DNA of 40,664 nucleotides from Agathobacter sp. (GTDB lineage Bacteria; Bacillota; Clostridia; Lachnospirales; Lachnospiraceae). The stretch is taken from positions 1 to 40,664 of the forward strand of contig JALEPP010000117.1 of assembly GCA_022767075.1 (NCBI GenBank). Direction: 5' to 3'. The notes under the pieces are model-generated. The model was not told the origin of the DNA, did no database searches, and saw only the letters and a program-made list of their open reading frames with translations. Of this stretch, positions 25,386-34,375 are shown in pieces. The first letter of the stretch is position 1; the number at the start of each line of letters is the position of its first letter. A program made the translations under genes and the position numbers.

Positions 25386-26369
25386 TTATTCCTGTGACAC
25401 ACGTGTATTGATAAATAAGCTTTCTCTCTGAGCATCTTCATCGTCCGGATAGAGCTTCAGATATTCATCCATGGTCTCCTTTGCCGATGCAAAATCAAGA
25501 TTATGCTCATATGCCATCACAAGATGACTCATAATGCTCTGTCTGTTAGGAACCTCCTCCATGGTAAGCGCCGACTGGAACCAGGTGATTGCTTCTGCAT
25601 AATTACCTTCATCCATCAGATCAATTCCCATCTGTTCCAGCTCAGATGCTGTCGCTTCGTTGCTATCTACAAATGCCTGTCTGTAGGTTTCTGCCATTTC
25701 CTGATTTCCTTCTTCTTTTGCAATTTTGCCAAGGTAGAAGTTCGCCATAGGCTCCGTCTTTACTGCCTTTTCAAGATATTTTTTGGCTTCCTCCTTCTCC
25801 CCGAGATAATAGGCAATCTGGCCTTTTTTCATCTGCTCTTTGGCATCCGAATCCTTCACCTTCAATGCCTGTGCCAGGAACTCCTTTCCCTGATCTTCCA
25901 TGCCTGCAGCCAGGTATCCGTTATAGATTCCGATATAGAGGTCAAAGTTTTTCTCATCGCAGGCAATGGCACCTTCAAAGTCCTTTTTCGCCCCCTCAAA
26001 GTCACCGATCTCCTGTGTTAGTTTCAATCGTCCTCTCAGATAATATGCATTTGAAGATTCCTCATAGTTGATTAAATCATTGTAGGTCTCCATAGCCCCT
26101 TTCGCGTCTCCGCTTCGGTACTGTGCCTCTGCCTTATAAAAGCACAAATCCACCACCTGGGCATCTACCTTACCGGTAGACAATTCAATTGCATCCTGAA
26201 ACTGCTCCACCGCCTGAGCAAAATCCCCCTGGGCCATGCTCTCAATTCCCGCATTCTTCATGGTATTCTGCTGTTCCAAAATCTCTTTATTACCGCACCC
26301 CGAAAGTGCTCCCGCACACATTCCCGCGCACATCGCAAGAACAATGCCTTTTTTCATCCAATCTCTCAT
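25386..26369 (-). CDS. TPR-repeat lipoprotein
   Basis: A 327-residue exported protein. The signal peptide ends in a lipobox (ALSGC, Cys25), so it should be anchored on the outer face of the membrane. The rest is a series of TPR-like helix pairs, for example AQGDFAQAVEQFQDAIELS, SGDAKGAMETYNDLINYE and EGNYAEAITWFQSALTME-like units, used for protein-protein contacts. AGGAG precedes the ATG. The 5' leader is long and includes GTCCCC hairpins. The partner is unknown. Confidence 0.88.
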   Translation of the reverse strand: MRDWMKKGIVLAMCAGMCAGALSGCGNKEILEQQNTMKNAGIESMAQGDFAQAVEQFQDAIELSTGKVDAQVVDLCFYKAEAQYRSGDAKGAMETYNDLINYEESSNAYYLRGRLKLTQEIGDFEGAKKDFEGAIACDEKNFDLYIGIYNGYLAAGMEDQGKEFLAQALKVKDSDAKEQMKKGQIAYYLGEKEEAKKYLEKAVKTEPMANFYLGKIAKEEGNQEMAETYRQAFVDSNEATASELEQMGIDLMDEGNYAEAITWFQSALTMEEVPNRQSIMSHLVMAYEHNLDFASAKETMDEYLKLYPDDEDAQRESLFINTRVSQE

Positions 26370-26384
26370 CTCATTCTCCTAACT

Positions 26385-26691
26385 GGGGACGTTCCTTTTT
26401 CCACGGGGAGCGTCCCTCTCCACGGGGACGTTCCCCGTGGAAGGGGACACCTCCATCATAAAGTCGTTACACTCCACGTTTCATACGTATTCTCAACTTT
26501 AAAAATATACCTTATCCAACAGGGCGCTGTCAATAATGCTACCCTACCCTCCTGCTATTCTCACGATTTTTTTCGTGTCAAGGAACGTCCCCGTGGAAAG
26601 AAGAACGTCCCCGTGGAGAGAGGAACGTCCCCGTGGAGAGGGACGCTCCCCGTGAAAAAAGGAACGTCCCCACCAAACACGTCCCCACCAA
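26385..26691. repeat. GTCCCC-rich inverted and tandem repeat
   Basis: Left block 26385-26448 and right block 26584-26691 are inverted copies of a GGGGACGTTCC unit. The right block has three direct 20-bp units starting AACGTCCCCGTGGA (26584, 26604, 26624), a variant, and two 15-bp units ACGTCCCCACCAAAC. Within the left block CCACGGGGA-ACG-TCCCCGTGG is a perfect hairpin. The unique 135 bp between the blocks holds the lipoprotein promoter. It resembles REP-like repeats of Clostridia; no transposase is nearby. Units are too short and unspaced for a CRISPR array. Confidence 0.8.
26504..26533 (-). promoter_or_regulatory. Promoter of the TPR lipoprotein-hflX unit
   Basis: Minus strand TTGACA (26528-26533), 18 bp, TATATT (26504-26509). 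The leader of about 130 nt crosses the left GTCCCC block and would fold into stable hairpins just before the ribosome binding site. Confidence 0.75.
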
Positions 26692-26694
26692 ACG

Positions 26695-26720
26695 AAAATC
26701 CCCGGCAAGCCGGGGATTTT
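26695..26720 (-). terminator. Terminator of glycogen phosphorylase
   Basis: AAAATCCCCGGC-TT-GCCGGGGATTTT on the minus strand: a 12-bp stem whose descending side ends in TTTT, 14 bases after the stop codon. Confidence 0.85.
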
Positions 26721-26734
26721 CGCAATTATTCAAA

Positions 26735-28990
26735 CTATTTGTCTAATTTCCATACTTCTTCGTTATACTGGGCGATGGTTCTGTCTGATGAGAAGAATCC
26801 AGCTTTGCTGATATTAACAAGCATCTTCTTTGCCCATGCCTTGCGGTTGTTGTAATCGCTATATGCACGCTCTTTGGTAGCTACATAATCCTGGAAGTCA
26901 GGGAAGGTCATGAACCAGTCTTTGTTCAGAAGCTCATTGTAGAGTCTCTCAAGGTTCTCTTTACATCCAACTGCCATTACTTCATCACTTATAATGAAGT
27001 CTACCGCTTTCTTAATATCTTCATCCTTCTCGTAGTAATCCTTTGAGCAGTAGTCTCCTCTTTCGTAACGGTCGATAACGGTCTGTGAATCCTCACCGAA
27101 TACATAAATGTTATCTGCTCCCACGAGCTCTGCGATTTCCACGTTTGCTCCGTCGCTGGTTCCAAGAGTGACCGCACCGTTCAACATGAATTTCATGTTA
27201 CCTGTTCCTGATGCCTCCTTGGAAGCAAGAGAAATCTGCTCTGAAATATCACAAGCCGGAATCAATTTCTCAGCCATTGTTACGTTGTAGTTCTCAACCA
27301 TAAATACCTTTAAGTATGGGCTTACCTCAGGATCATTGTTGATAATCTCCTGTAAGCAAAGGATTAAATGAATGATATCTTTTGCAATGATGTATGCAGG
27401 TGCTGCCTTTGCTCCGAAGAAAAGAGTGATAGGAGTCTCTGGTTTCTTTCCTGCTTTGATCTCGAAGTATTTGTGAATGATGTATAAAGCGTTGAGCTGC
27501 TGTCTCTTGTACTCATGAAGTCTCTTAACCTGGATATCGAAAATGCTGTTGTCATCGATGTCCATACCCTGAGTAGTTGCAAGATAGTTCTTTAAGTCCG
27601 CTTTCTTTCCTGCCTTTACAGAGAGAAGTCTGTCAAGAACAGCGTCATCATTCAGGAAGTTGCCGAGCTTTTCTAACTCGTTGGCATCCTTCTTCCATCC
27701 ATCTCCAATCAAGTCTGTAATCATAGCAGAAAGCTCTGGGTTACATGACATGAGCCAGCGACGGAAGGTAATACCGTTGGTCTTGTTGTTGAATCTTTCC
27801 GGATAGAGCTTGTAGAAGTTGTTCAGCTCTGTGTTCTTCAAGATCTCGGTATGAAGGTAAGCTACACCGTTGATGCTGTATCCGTAGTGGATATCCATGT
27901 GAGCCATGTGTACCAAACCATCTTTGATGATGTAGGTGCTCTCATCGCTTACCGTTGCACGAACCTTATTGTCAAGCTCACGGATGATTGGCATAAGCTG
28001 TGGAACTGCTTTGTCAAGGAATGCGATTGGCCATTTCTCAAGAGCCTCTGCAAGGATAGTATGGTTGGTGTATGCACATACCTTTGATACGATTTCAATT
28101 GCCTCATCCATAAGGATTCCTTTCTCCTGAAGGAGACGGATTAACTCAGGAATCACCATAGATGGGTGGGTATCGTTAATCTGTACTGCAGCGTAATCTG
28201 CTAAGTCATGAAGGTTTGATCCTTTCGCGATTGCCTCATCAATAATTAAGTGAGCAGCATTGCTTACCATGAAGTACTGCTGGTATACACGAAGGAGACG
28301 TCCCTTGTCATCAGAATCATCCGGATAGAGGAAAAGGGTAAGGTTCTTTTCGATATCATCCTTATCAAAATCGATGGTATCTCCAACGATGCTCTCATCT
28401 ACTGATTCGATATCAAAAAGACGAAGCTTTGTGGTACGGTTGTTGTAACCAACAACATCGATGTCGTAAAGTCTAGAGGTTACCTTGAAGCCACCGAAGT
28501 TTACATCATAAGAGATATCTGATTTGGTAAGCCAACTCTTCTCTGTAATCCATGGATTTGGAGTCTCTTTCTGAAGATTGTTCTCAAATACCTGCTTGAA
28601 AAGTCCAAAATGGTAGTTAAGACCAACACCGTCTCCATTTAATCCCAATGTAGCGATAGAGTCTAAAAAACATGCTGCGAGACGTCCAAGACCACCATTT
28701 CCAAGGGAAGGCTCTGCCTCGATCTCCTCGATCTCTGCAAGGCTTCTTCCGTTCTTTTCTAAAGTTTCTTTTACTTCATCATAGATGCCTAAGTTGATTA
28801 AGTTGTTAGAAAGGAGCTTTCCAATTAAGAACTCTGCTGAAATGTAGTAGAGCTTTTTCTTTCCGTCGTTAGTAACCTTTCCTTCTGCTTTTTCTTTTAC
28901 TAAGTCTAAAAGAGCGAAGTAGATTTCTTCGTTGGTAGAAACGCTAATGCCCTTCTGTAATTTGGTTTCGATTTCCTGCATGATTGCCAT
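26735..28990 (-). CDS. glgP: Glycogen/starch alpha-glucan phosphorylase
   Basis: A 751-residue PLP enzyme releasing glucose-1-phosphate from glycogen or maltodextrin. The PLP lysine motif [20 protein letters not shown] is present (lysine near residue 600), with [29 protein letters not shown] and [11 protein letters not shown] as family landmarks. It is about 60-90 residues shorter than E. coli or muscle enzymes, as in many Clostridia. AGGAGGG precedes the ATG. It is monocistronic with its own terminator. The divergent AraC regulator gene may control it, which is only a positional guess. Confidence 0.97.
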   Translation of the reverse strand: MAIMQEIETKLQKGISVSTNEEIYFALLDLVKEKAEGKVTNDGKKKLYYISAEFLIGKLLSNNLINLGIYDEVKETLEKNGRSLAEIEEIEAEPSLGNGGLGRLAACFLDSIATLGLNGDGVGLNYHFGLFKQVFENNLQKETPNPWITEKSWLTKSDISYDVNFGGFKVTSRLYDIDVVGYNNRTTKLRLFDIESVDESIVGDTIDFDKDDIEKNLTLFLYPDDSDDKGRLLRVYQQYFMVSNAAHLIIDEAIAKGSNLHDLADYAAVQINDTHPSMVIPELIRLLQEKGILMDEAIEIVSKVCAYTNHTILAEALEKWPIAFLDKAVPQLMPIIRELDNKVRATVSDESTYIIKDGLVHMAHMDIHYGYSINGVAYLHTEILKNTELNNFYKLYPERFNNKTNGITFRRWLMSCNPELSAMITDLIGDGWKKDANELEKLGNFLNDDAVLDRLLSVKAGKKADLKNYLATTQGMDIDDNSIFDIQVKRLHEYKRQQLNALYIIHKYFEIKAGKKPETPITLFFGAKAAPAYIIAKDIIHLILCLQEIINNDPEVSPYLKVFMVENYNVTMAEKLIPACDISEQISLASKEASGTGNMKFMLNGAVTLGTSDGANVEIAELVGADNIYVFGEDSQTVIDRYERGDYCSKDYYEKDEDIKKAVDFIISDEVMAVGCKENLERLYNELLNKDWFMTFPDFQDYVATKERAYSDYNNRKAWAKKMLVNISKAGFFSSDRTIAQYNEEVWKLDK

Positions 28991-29136
28991 GATAGAATAC
29001 CCTCCTAATTTGTTCCCTAATAATTGTTCGTTGTTTTCGTTTCTTTATGGTCTTAGTATATATTCTATTCTTTCACTTTTCTTGCAATAACTTACCAAAA
29101 ATTTGTACTATTCTATCTTTTTTCGCTTTTTTTAGT

Positions 29137-29154
29137 GGTTTTTCCCGAAAAACC
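29137..29154. promoter_or_regulatory. Inverted repeat between glgP and the AraC gene
   Basis: GGTTTTTC-CC-GAAAAACC, a near-perfect 18-bp dyad directly before TAAAAT (29159-29164), a possible -10 for the AraC gene. It lies in the divergent intergenic region and could be an operator. Confidence 0.4.
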
Positions 29155-29241
29155 ATGGTAAAATACCCCCATGAACCATTAGTTCCAGAAGGAGCTGCCA
29201 TCCAGAAGCATCATCCATCACCATGTAAAAAGGATAATACT

Positions 29242-30114
29242 ATGAATATATTAGAGTACGAAAATTACCACGAGCAAATCTCTCACGGAGAGCTTGATTT
29301 TCCATACAACACCTACCTGTGCTCCATCCCCCTGGATTTTTCACAGGTTCCCCTGCACTGGCATGAGGAAATGGAGATCATCTACATAAAGAAAGGACAG
29401 GGCATTGTCACCGTAGACTTTACCTCACAGGTTGTGACAGGTCCCTCCTTAGTATTGATCCTTCCCGGTCAGCTGCACTCTATTCGACAGTACGAAGCTT
29501 GGACCATGGAGTACGAGAACATTATTTTCAACACCAACCTGCTGACACCTAAGACAAAGGATTTGTCCTATGAAGCCTTTATTCATCCCTTACTAAAAGG
29601 AAAAATCACGGTTCCTACCTTCTTTACACCGGTTTATCCATACTACACCGACGTCGTTGCTCCCCTGGATGCCTGCGACGAAATCTGCAAAACAAAACCA
29701 CAGGGCTACGAGCTCTATATCAAGAGTATGCTATTTCAGCTATTCTTTATTCTGGATAACCGCTGCCGAAATCTCACGAAGCCTGTGAAGGATCGAAAAA
29801 CGCTGGACAAAACGAAGCTGGTATTAAAATATGTAGAGAATCATTACATGGAACGGATTACCATTGATGAAATTGCGGATGTGGTTGGCTTTTCCCAGTC
29901 TCACTTCATGCGCTACTTTAAGGATGTTATGGGGACCTCCTTTATCAACTATCTAAAGGACTATCGACTAACCATGGCCGCAAGACTGCTACAAAGCTCG
30001 GAGAGTCCCGTCCTGGAAATAGCCCAGGAAGTGGGCTTTGACAATCTATCCTATTTCAACCGCGCATTTAAGCAAAAATATCAGATGACACCCCTGCAAT
30101 ATCGAAAATCATAA
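29242..30114 (+). CDS. AraC-family transcriptional regulator with cupin sensor
   Basis: A 290-residue regulator. The N-terminal cupin-like domain has PLHWHEEMEIIYIKKG and the LILPGQLHSI block, usual for sugar-sensing members. The C-terminal double helix-turn-helix covers about 190-290 (ITIDEIADVVGFSQSHFMRYFKD, then VLEIAQEVGFDNLSYFNRAFKQKYQMTP). The ATG at 29242 has AAAAGGA seven bases before it; upstream in-frame codons lie in promoter-like AT-rich DNA. It is divergent from glgP. Confidence 0.92.
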   Translation: MNILEYENYHEQISHGELDFPYNTYLCSIPLDFSQVPLHWHEEMEIIYIKKGQGIVTVDFTSQVVTGPSLVLILPGQLHSIRQYEAWTMEYENIIFNTNLLTPKTKDLSYEAFIHPLLKGKITVPTFFTPVYPYYTDVVAPLDACDEICKTKPQGYELYIKSMLFQLFFILDNRCRNLTKPVKDRKTLDKTKLVLKYVENHYMERITIDEIADVVGFSQSHFMRYFKDVMGTSFINYLKDYRLTMAARLLQSSESPVLEIAQEVGFDNLSYFNRAFKQKYQMTPLQYRKS

Positions 30115-30127
30115 AAAGAGTATACAA

Positions 30128-30163
30128 CAAAACACCTCTGTCTCAAAAGACGGAGGTGTTTTG
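30128..30163. terminator. Bidirectional terminator
   Basis: CAAAACACCTCTGTCT and AGACGGAGGTGTTTTG form a 16-bp stem (one G-T pair) with loop CAAA. A T-rich tail follows on both strands. It separates the convergent AraC and PAP2-amidase genes. Confidence 0.9.
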
Positions 30164-30164
30164 T

Positions 30165-31664
30165 TTATCTGCTTGCCAGGTAATTAAGAATCCCTCTTGC
30201 ATCCGCTTGGGCAAGTGCATCCAGCTGCTCATCAGAGCTAAAATAGTTGCGGTAATCACTTTCATTACTCAAAAAAGCATGTTCAATAATCGTGGCCGGA
30301 ATTCCATACTCCATGGCACTGTTAATAATTCCGTAGTAGTCCATGTTAGAGCCATCCTCATAGGTATCTCCCGATGTGCCGGGTCTTTGCAGCATGCCGC
30401 TGTTTTCATTGGCATTCCAATCTGTGGTAAACGGAATCCCAATTCCCTGAAGCTCCCCGAGAATAGAAGCCGCCAGATTCCAGCTCTCCCCATATACATC
30501 CGAAGAAAGAGAGGTAGGAGCAATATAATGGCTCGTAGTTACAATGGCCAGACTTCCGTTGTGATTAGGGTCTCCTGTACTACTGCTGTTGTTATGTAAG
30601 GATACAAAATAGTCTGCCCCATTTTGAAATCCATAGTCCACACGATCTGAAAGGGAGGGAACAGTTGTATCATCACTTCTGGTCATGATCACCCGAATCC
30701 CGTTTGCAGTTAAATAGTCTCTGACCTTAAGAGCAATGGTCAGGTTCAGATTTTTCTCATAAATCTGAACGCCATCATAGTTAAAGGTGCATCCACTTTG
30801 AGAACCCCCATGCCCGGGATCTAAGCACACGGTTATGATACCGTCGTCGGCGGGTATCACAGGAGCTTGCGGAACCGGTGGTTGTGGCTCTGCTACCGCA
30901 GTCCCCTGCTCAACCCCTGTACTCTCGGACTGCACGTTGGCATTTTCCCCTGTAGCGTTCTCATTTGTAGTGGCTTCTTCTGTGGCACTTTCTTCTGTCT
31001 CAGTTTCTTCTGTTGCCAGTTCTTCTGTTGCCAGTTCTTCCGTTGCCAGTTCCTCCGTTGCCAGTTCTTCCGTTGCAGGTTCCTCTTTTGTAAATTCCTC
31101 TTTTGTAGATTCCTCCGTCCCCTTTCCTGCTTCCGTCACATACTCGGTGTTGTCCACGGACTTGCTGTGGCTTCCGGCTCCAAAATCAATGGAGTAAAAC
31201 ACAAGAGCAACCACCACTGCAAAAAGAGCTCCTGCAATGACATCCCTTGGAAAATGCACCCCTGTAAGGACGCGAACCACAGCCAAGAACACTCCTGCTG
31301 CAAGAAGTACAATCCCAAACCATGTCCAGGGAGAAAGCATAAGGAAGGTCATGGCAATGATAAAAATGGAAAACACATGCCTGCTGGGGAAAGAATGCCC
31401 CCTGGTCTCCTTTGGAATCAGCGGCGCCTCCTCATATACCTCATAAGGTCTGGGAGCATTGAGCTTTGCCCGAAAAAGGCTCACCGCCATAAATGAGATT
31501 CCCGGAACAAGAAGTGCCTGAAAAAACCGCACATCTTTTGTCCAGATCAAATAGATTAACAAAAATGGATAGGACACGTACCCCATCGCTGTCAGTATCC
31601 GATTTAAAATATGTAACCCTCTGGTCCACTTTTCATTTCCACGAAAGGGACCAGTATACTTCAT
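30165..31664 (-). CDS. PAP2 phosphatase - N-acetylmuramoyl-L-alanine amidase fusion
   Basis: About 499 residues. The N-terminal half has around five membrane segments and the PAP2 lipid phosphatase motifs KLNAPRP, SFPSRHVFS and VRVLTGVHFPRD. A low-complexity linker of Thr/Glu repeats (five ATEEL-type units) and a Pro-rich stretch follow. The C-terminal half is an Amidase_3 zinc amidase: LDPGHGG, E in YEKNLNL, SLHNNS and IIEHAFLSN. So one protein may dephosphorylate a polyprenyl or other lipid and also cut peptidoglycan outside. TAAGGAG six bases before the ATG at 31664 favours that start; an ATG at 31682 with GGAGG is nearly as good. Confidence 0.9.
   Translation of the reverse strand: MKYTGPFRGNEKWTRGLHILNRILTAMGYVSYPFLLIYLIWTKDVRFFQALLVPGISFMAVSLFRAKLNAPRPYEVYEEAPLIPKETRGHSFPSRHVFSIFIIAMTFLMLSPWTWFGIVLLAAGVFLAVVRVLTGVHFPRDVIAGALFAVVVALVFYSIDFGAGSHSKSVDNTEYVTEAGKGTEESTKEEFTKEEPATEELATEELATEELATEELATEETETEESATEEATTNENATGENANVQSESTGVEQGTAVAEPQPPVPQAPVIPADDGIITVCLDPGHGGSQSGCTFNYDGVQIYEKNLNLTIALKVRDYLTANGIRVIMTRSDDTTVPSLSDRVDYGFQNGADYFVSLHNNSSSTGDPNHNGSLAIVTTSHYIAPTSLSSDVYGESWNLAASILGELQGIGIPFTTDWNANENSGMLQRPGTSGDTYEDGSNMDYYGIINSAMEYGIPATIIEHAFLSNESDYRNYFSSDEQLDALAQADARGILNYLASR
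31005..31079 (-). repeat. 15-bp tandem repeat in the PAP2-amidase linker
   Basis: Five head-to-tail copies of TTCTTCTGTTGCCAG and one-to-three-base variants (31005, 31020, 31035, 31050, 31065), encoding ATEEL units. Because the period is a multiple of three, copy-number change would lengthen or shorten the linker without a frameshift. Confidence 0.9.
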
Positions 31665-31729
31665 AAATTTCTCCTTAGTCATCATCATCCTCCAGCCCAT
31701 ATCCATGAGCCCAGCTATCTGCATCTTTC

Positions 31730-32158
31730 TTATCTGTTATTTCCGTCAAGTGCGTCTCTCACACCGTTTCCGACACCTCGAACGCCGTCAACCACAGTAT
31801 CTCCGGCATCTCTCACTCCGTCTACAGCGCCTTCTCCCATTCTCTCCAGGTCATTTCCCATGTTGTCAATGTCATCGCCCACCCCATTGTGGTTGGTATC
31901 ATTGTTGTTGACGTCATCCCCCACACCATTGTGGTTGGTATCATTATTGTTGTTGACCTCATCTCTCAGATTCGTCTCGGTATCTCTCAGTGTCTCAGAA
32001 GGTCTGTTGACATTTTCGGTGTTCATCTGTGGACGATTGTTGGTGTTATTGTCGGTGTTATTGTTGTTACCACATCCGGTAAGACACATGGCTCCACACA
32101 GAAGTCCCACTGCCAAAAGGGATTTCATTGGCATCTTTTTTACATTTCGGTTACTCAT
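31730..32158 (-). CDS. Asn/Asp-rich lipoprotein
   Basis: A 142-residue exported protein with a signal peptide and lipobox (CLTGC). The mature part is low complexity and rich in N, D, G, with two copies of NNDTNHNGVGDD and a glycine-aspartate-rich C-terminal half with V-DGVR-type repeats. The acidic repeats recall calcium-binding or glycine-zipper-like segments, but no family is recognised. AAGGAG precedes the ATG. It is 65 bp upstream of the PAP2-amidase gene, so the two envelope proteins may be co-expressed. Confidence 0.8.
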   Translation of the reverse strand: MSNRNVKKMPMKSLLAVGLLCGAMCLTGCGNNNNTDNNTNNRPQMNTENVNRPSETLRDTETNLRDEVNNNNDTNHNGVGDDVNNNDTNHNGVGDDIDNMGNDLERMGEGAVDGVRDAGDTVVDGVRGVGNGVRDALDGNNR

Positions 32159-32226
32159 ACGTTTCTCCTTTTCTTCTTATATTACAAGTCATAGGTTTAC
32201 CTGCTATAAGAATAGGATGTAACGCA

Positions 32227-32787
32227 CTAACTATTTTTATACAAAAGATGCTCCAATAAAAATAGGAAAAAACGGCAGTTACTCTCTCCAGCTCGAAGTA
32301 ATGCAAAAAAATTGGTAAACACATAATCACAAAACGCGTCCTTGTTCAGTTCCATATTCCAGATGTCGCCCCGGACACGCTCATCCCTGGCAAGAACCTC
32401 CTTGATGAGCCTCTTCGCCTCTTCAAAGCAAGGTGCCATCATCACCTTATTCTGAGCAATTGTGTTACCATTCATCTCCCCAAGCCAGGTGCTGTCGTAT
32501 TTGCTGAGTCTTCCATACAAAAAACGGTAATATTGCTCCAGGAACATGGTAAACCCCATTCCCCTGCGATACACCATCTCCTGATTTTCCAAAATGCCAC
32601 TCCAGAAATTCTCCGTCACCGCAGCAATGAGTTCCTCCTTATTGGCATAGTAATTGTATACCGATCCAATAGAGATTCCACAGTCACCCGCAAGCTTGCG
32701 AATGCTGATATAGTCAACTCCCTTTTCCATGGCAAGTCTCATGGCATGCTCCAGTATATGCTCCTTGGACGTTACTCTATGATTCAT
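32227..32787 (-). CDS. TetR-family transcriptional regulator
   Basis: A 186-residue regulator: N-terminal helix-turn-helix (ILEHAMRLAMEKGVDYISIRKLAGDCGISIGSVYNYYANKEEL in part), then a ligand-binding helical domain. The ATG at 32787 is supported by GGGAG seven bases upstream; the longer frame begins before the predicted promoter. It is followed by the lipoprotein gene after 68 bp on the same strand and may control it and itself. Confidence 0.9.
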   Translation of the reverse strand: MNHRVTSKEHILEHAMRLAMEKGVDYISIRKLAGDCGISIGSVYNYYANKEELIAAVTENFWSGILENQEMVYRRGMGFTMFLEQYYRFLYGRLSKYDSTWLGEMNGNTIAQNKVMMAPCFEEAKRLIKEVLARDERVRGDIWNMELNKDAFCDYVFTNFFALLRAGESNCRFFLFLLEHLLYKNS

Positions 32788-32811
32788 GATTTCTCCCGTT
32801 ATATCAGTATT

Positions 32812-32852
32812 TGAACATGGTTCATAATAGCATACTCCACGGGAGAACACAA
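32812..32852 (-). promoter_or_regulatory. TetR gene promoter with operator dyad
   Basis: TTGTGT (32847-32852), 17 bp, TATTAT (32824-32829) on the minus strand. The dyad TGAAC-CAT-GTTCA (32812-32824) overlaps the edge of the -10 and covers the start site, a usual place for a TetR autoregulatory operator. Confidence 0.6.
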
Positions 32853-32874
32853 CATCGCCCTCTTCTTTTGCCCT

Positions 32875-33231
32875 CTACTTTTTCATCTTAGATTTAAACA
32901 CCCAGGATGCTATATAGGAAAAAATCAAGGCCGCTGACACCCCTGCTGCACAGGCAGTAAATCCACCCCGGAAAAGTCCAAGGAAGCCATCCTTGTCAAT
33001 GGCTTCCTTCATGCCCTTCCATAACACATTTCCAAAGCCAAGAAGCGGAACGGATGCTCCCGCTCCCGCCCACTCCGAAAACGGAGCATAGACTCCCAAC
33101 GCTCCAAGCACCACCCCCGAGCACACCAAAAGTACCATAATTCGCCCGGGCATCATTTTCGTTTTTTCCATAAGAATCTGCACCAGTGCACAGATGATTC
33201 CACCTACCATAAAAGCTTTCACATAATCCAT
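32875..33231 (-). CDS. spoVAE: Stage V sporulation protein AE
   Basis: A 118-residue membrane protein of the SpoVA channel that moves dipicolinic acid into the forespore and out on germination. The opening MDYVKAFMVGGIICALVQILM and FSEWAGAGASVPLLGFGNVLWKG match SpoVAE. The ATG at 33231 is five bases before the end of spoVAD in transcript order, with GGAGG eight bases upstream. The gene follows spoVAD as usual. Confidence 0.92.
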   Translation of the reverse strand: MDYVKAFMVGGIICALVQILMEKTKMMPGRIMVLLVCSGVVLGALGVYAPFSEWAGAGASVPLLGFGNVLWKGMKEAIDKDGFLGLFRGGFTACAAGVSAALIFSYIASWVFKSKMKK

Positions 33232-33235
33232 TCCA

Positions 33236-34264
33236 TCAACCTCCAATATGCTCAATCACCACTCCATGGGCAATGCCGGGCACCGATTGTCCTTCATTAA
33301 AACTAATGGGAGAAAGCAAAGCCCCGGTTGGAATAAATAAAATCCGTTTTAAAATACCTTTCTGTAAACGCGGAAGAAAGAAGGCACTTAAGACCGTAGC
33401 TGCACATCCGCAGCCGGAACCACCTGAACCGGTTCCCTGATCTTCTCCATCGTACATTAACATTCCACAGTCTCTGTGCTTGTCCTCAATGTCATATCCC
33501 CGTTCTCTCACCAGATCAATGACAATCTTCTTTCCAACCTCCCCCAAATCTCCGGTCACAATCAAATCGTAATCCTTAGGTGTTCTTTTGAAATCCTTGA
33601 AATTGGCCACAATCAAATCTGCCGCAGCCGGGGCCATCGCTGCCCCCATATTCATAGCGTCCTTCACCCCGTAATCTACGATTTTTCCTGTGGTAATTCC
33701 TGAAATTTTGGCCAAGGCCTTGGCATTACTGTGTTCCTTTGCCCAAGGTCCAAGTACATAGGCTCCACTGCCCGTGACCGTCCAGGTAGCAGATAAGGGT
33801 CTCTGGGAAGCGTACTCCAAGGGGGTACGAAACTGACGCTCCGCGCTGGCAAAATGGCTGGAGGTCACTGCCCCCGCATACCCACCGTAGGCTGACACCA
33901 CTGCTGACGCAAGGCTCAGCGCCTCTCCGCAGGTTGAGCAGGCTCCGTATAGCCCAAACAATGGAATCTGAAACGACTCCAGTCCAAAGGAGCTTGCAAT
34001 GTTTTGCCCCAGCAAATCTCCCGCAAAAAGATAGCGAAGTTCCTCCGGCTTTTTCCCTGCCTTTCTAAGTGCAATAGTTACAGCCTCCTTTTGCAGGTTG
34101 CTCTCCGCCGCCTCCCATGTTTGCTCCCCAAAGTAATCATCCTCACCAACCACGTCAAAAAGCTCTCTTAGTGGTCCTTCCCCCTCTTTGGTACCTACAA
34201 TGTTTCCTGTTCCGATAATCACAGGACATTCCTTAAAGCCAATGCTTTGTGCGCCAAGCAGCAT
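33236..34264 (-). CDS. spoVAD: Stage V sporulation protein AD
   Basis: A 342-residue thiolase-fold protein that binds dipicolinic acid as part of the SpoVA complex. PVIIGTGNIVGTKEGEGPL, ASSFGLESFQIPLFGLYGACSTCGEAL and YDLIVTGDLGEVGKKI are typical. A GTG at 34285 opens the frame, but GGGAGG nine bases before the ATG at 34264 supports MLLGAQSIGF as start, which also fits the family length. spoVAC, which normally precedes it, is absent here: the upstream gene is hisA, and 34286-34475 holds only a promoter and a terminator. Confidence 0.93.
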   Translation of the reverse strand: MLLGAQSIGFKECPVIIGTGNIVGTKEGEGPLRELFDVVGEDDYFGEQTWEAAESNLQKEAVTIALRKAGKKPEELRYLFAGDLLGQNIASSFGLESFQIPLFGLYGACSTCGEALSLASAVVSAYGGYAGAVTSSHFASAERQFRTPLEYASQRPLSATWTVTGSGAYVLGPWAKEHSNAKALAKISGITTGKIVDYGVKDAMNMGAAMAPAAADLIVANFKDFKRTPKDYDLIVTGDLGEVGKKIVIDLVRERGYDIEDKHRDCGMLMYDGEDQGTGSGGSGCGCAATVLSAFFLPRLQKGILKRILFIPTGALLSPISFNEGQSVPGIAHGVVIEHIGG

Positions 34265-34306
34265 ATCCAACATCCTCCCTTTCACGAATTCGAATCTTTC
34301 CTTATA

Positions 34307-34335
34307 TATAATGCATATATATAAAGAATGTATGG
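34307..34335 (-). promoter_or_regulatory. Candidate sigma-G/sigma-F promoter of spoVAD-spoVAE
   Basis: On the minus strand CCATA (34331-34335) and CATTATA (34307-34313) are 17 bp apart. Forespore sigma factors recognise GHATR and CATWHTA-like boxes; the -10 fits fully and the -35 in four of five bases. spoVA genes are known sigma-G targets. Confidence 0.55.
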
Positions 34336-34375
34336 AGCTACCAATAAAATGTGGGAATCCCCAATACCCTCACGC

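Noticed and set aside
26584-26691. Short direct repeats as a CRISPR array
   Set aside because: Units are adjacent 15- or 20-bp copies with no unique spacers and no cas genes.
30867-31496. Cys/Phe-rich 209-codon plus-strand frame
   Set aside because: Antisense of the TEE repeat linker and PAP2 domain.
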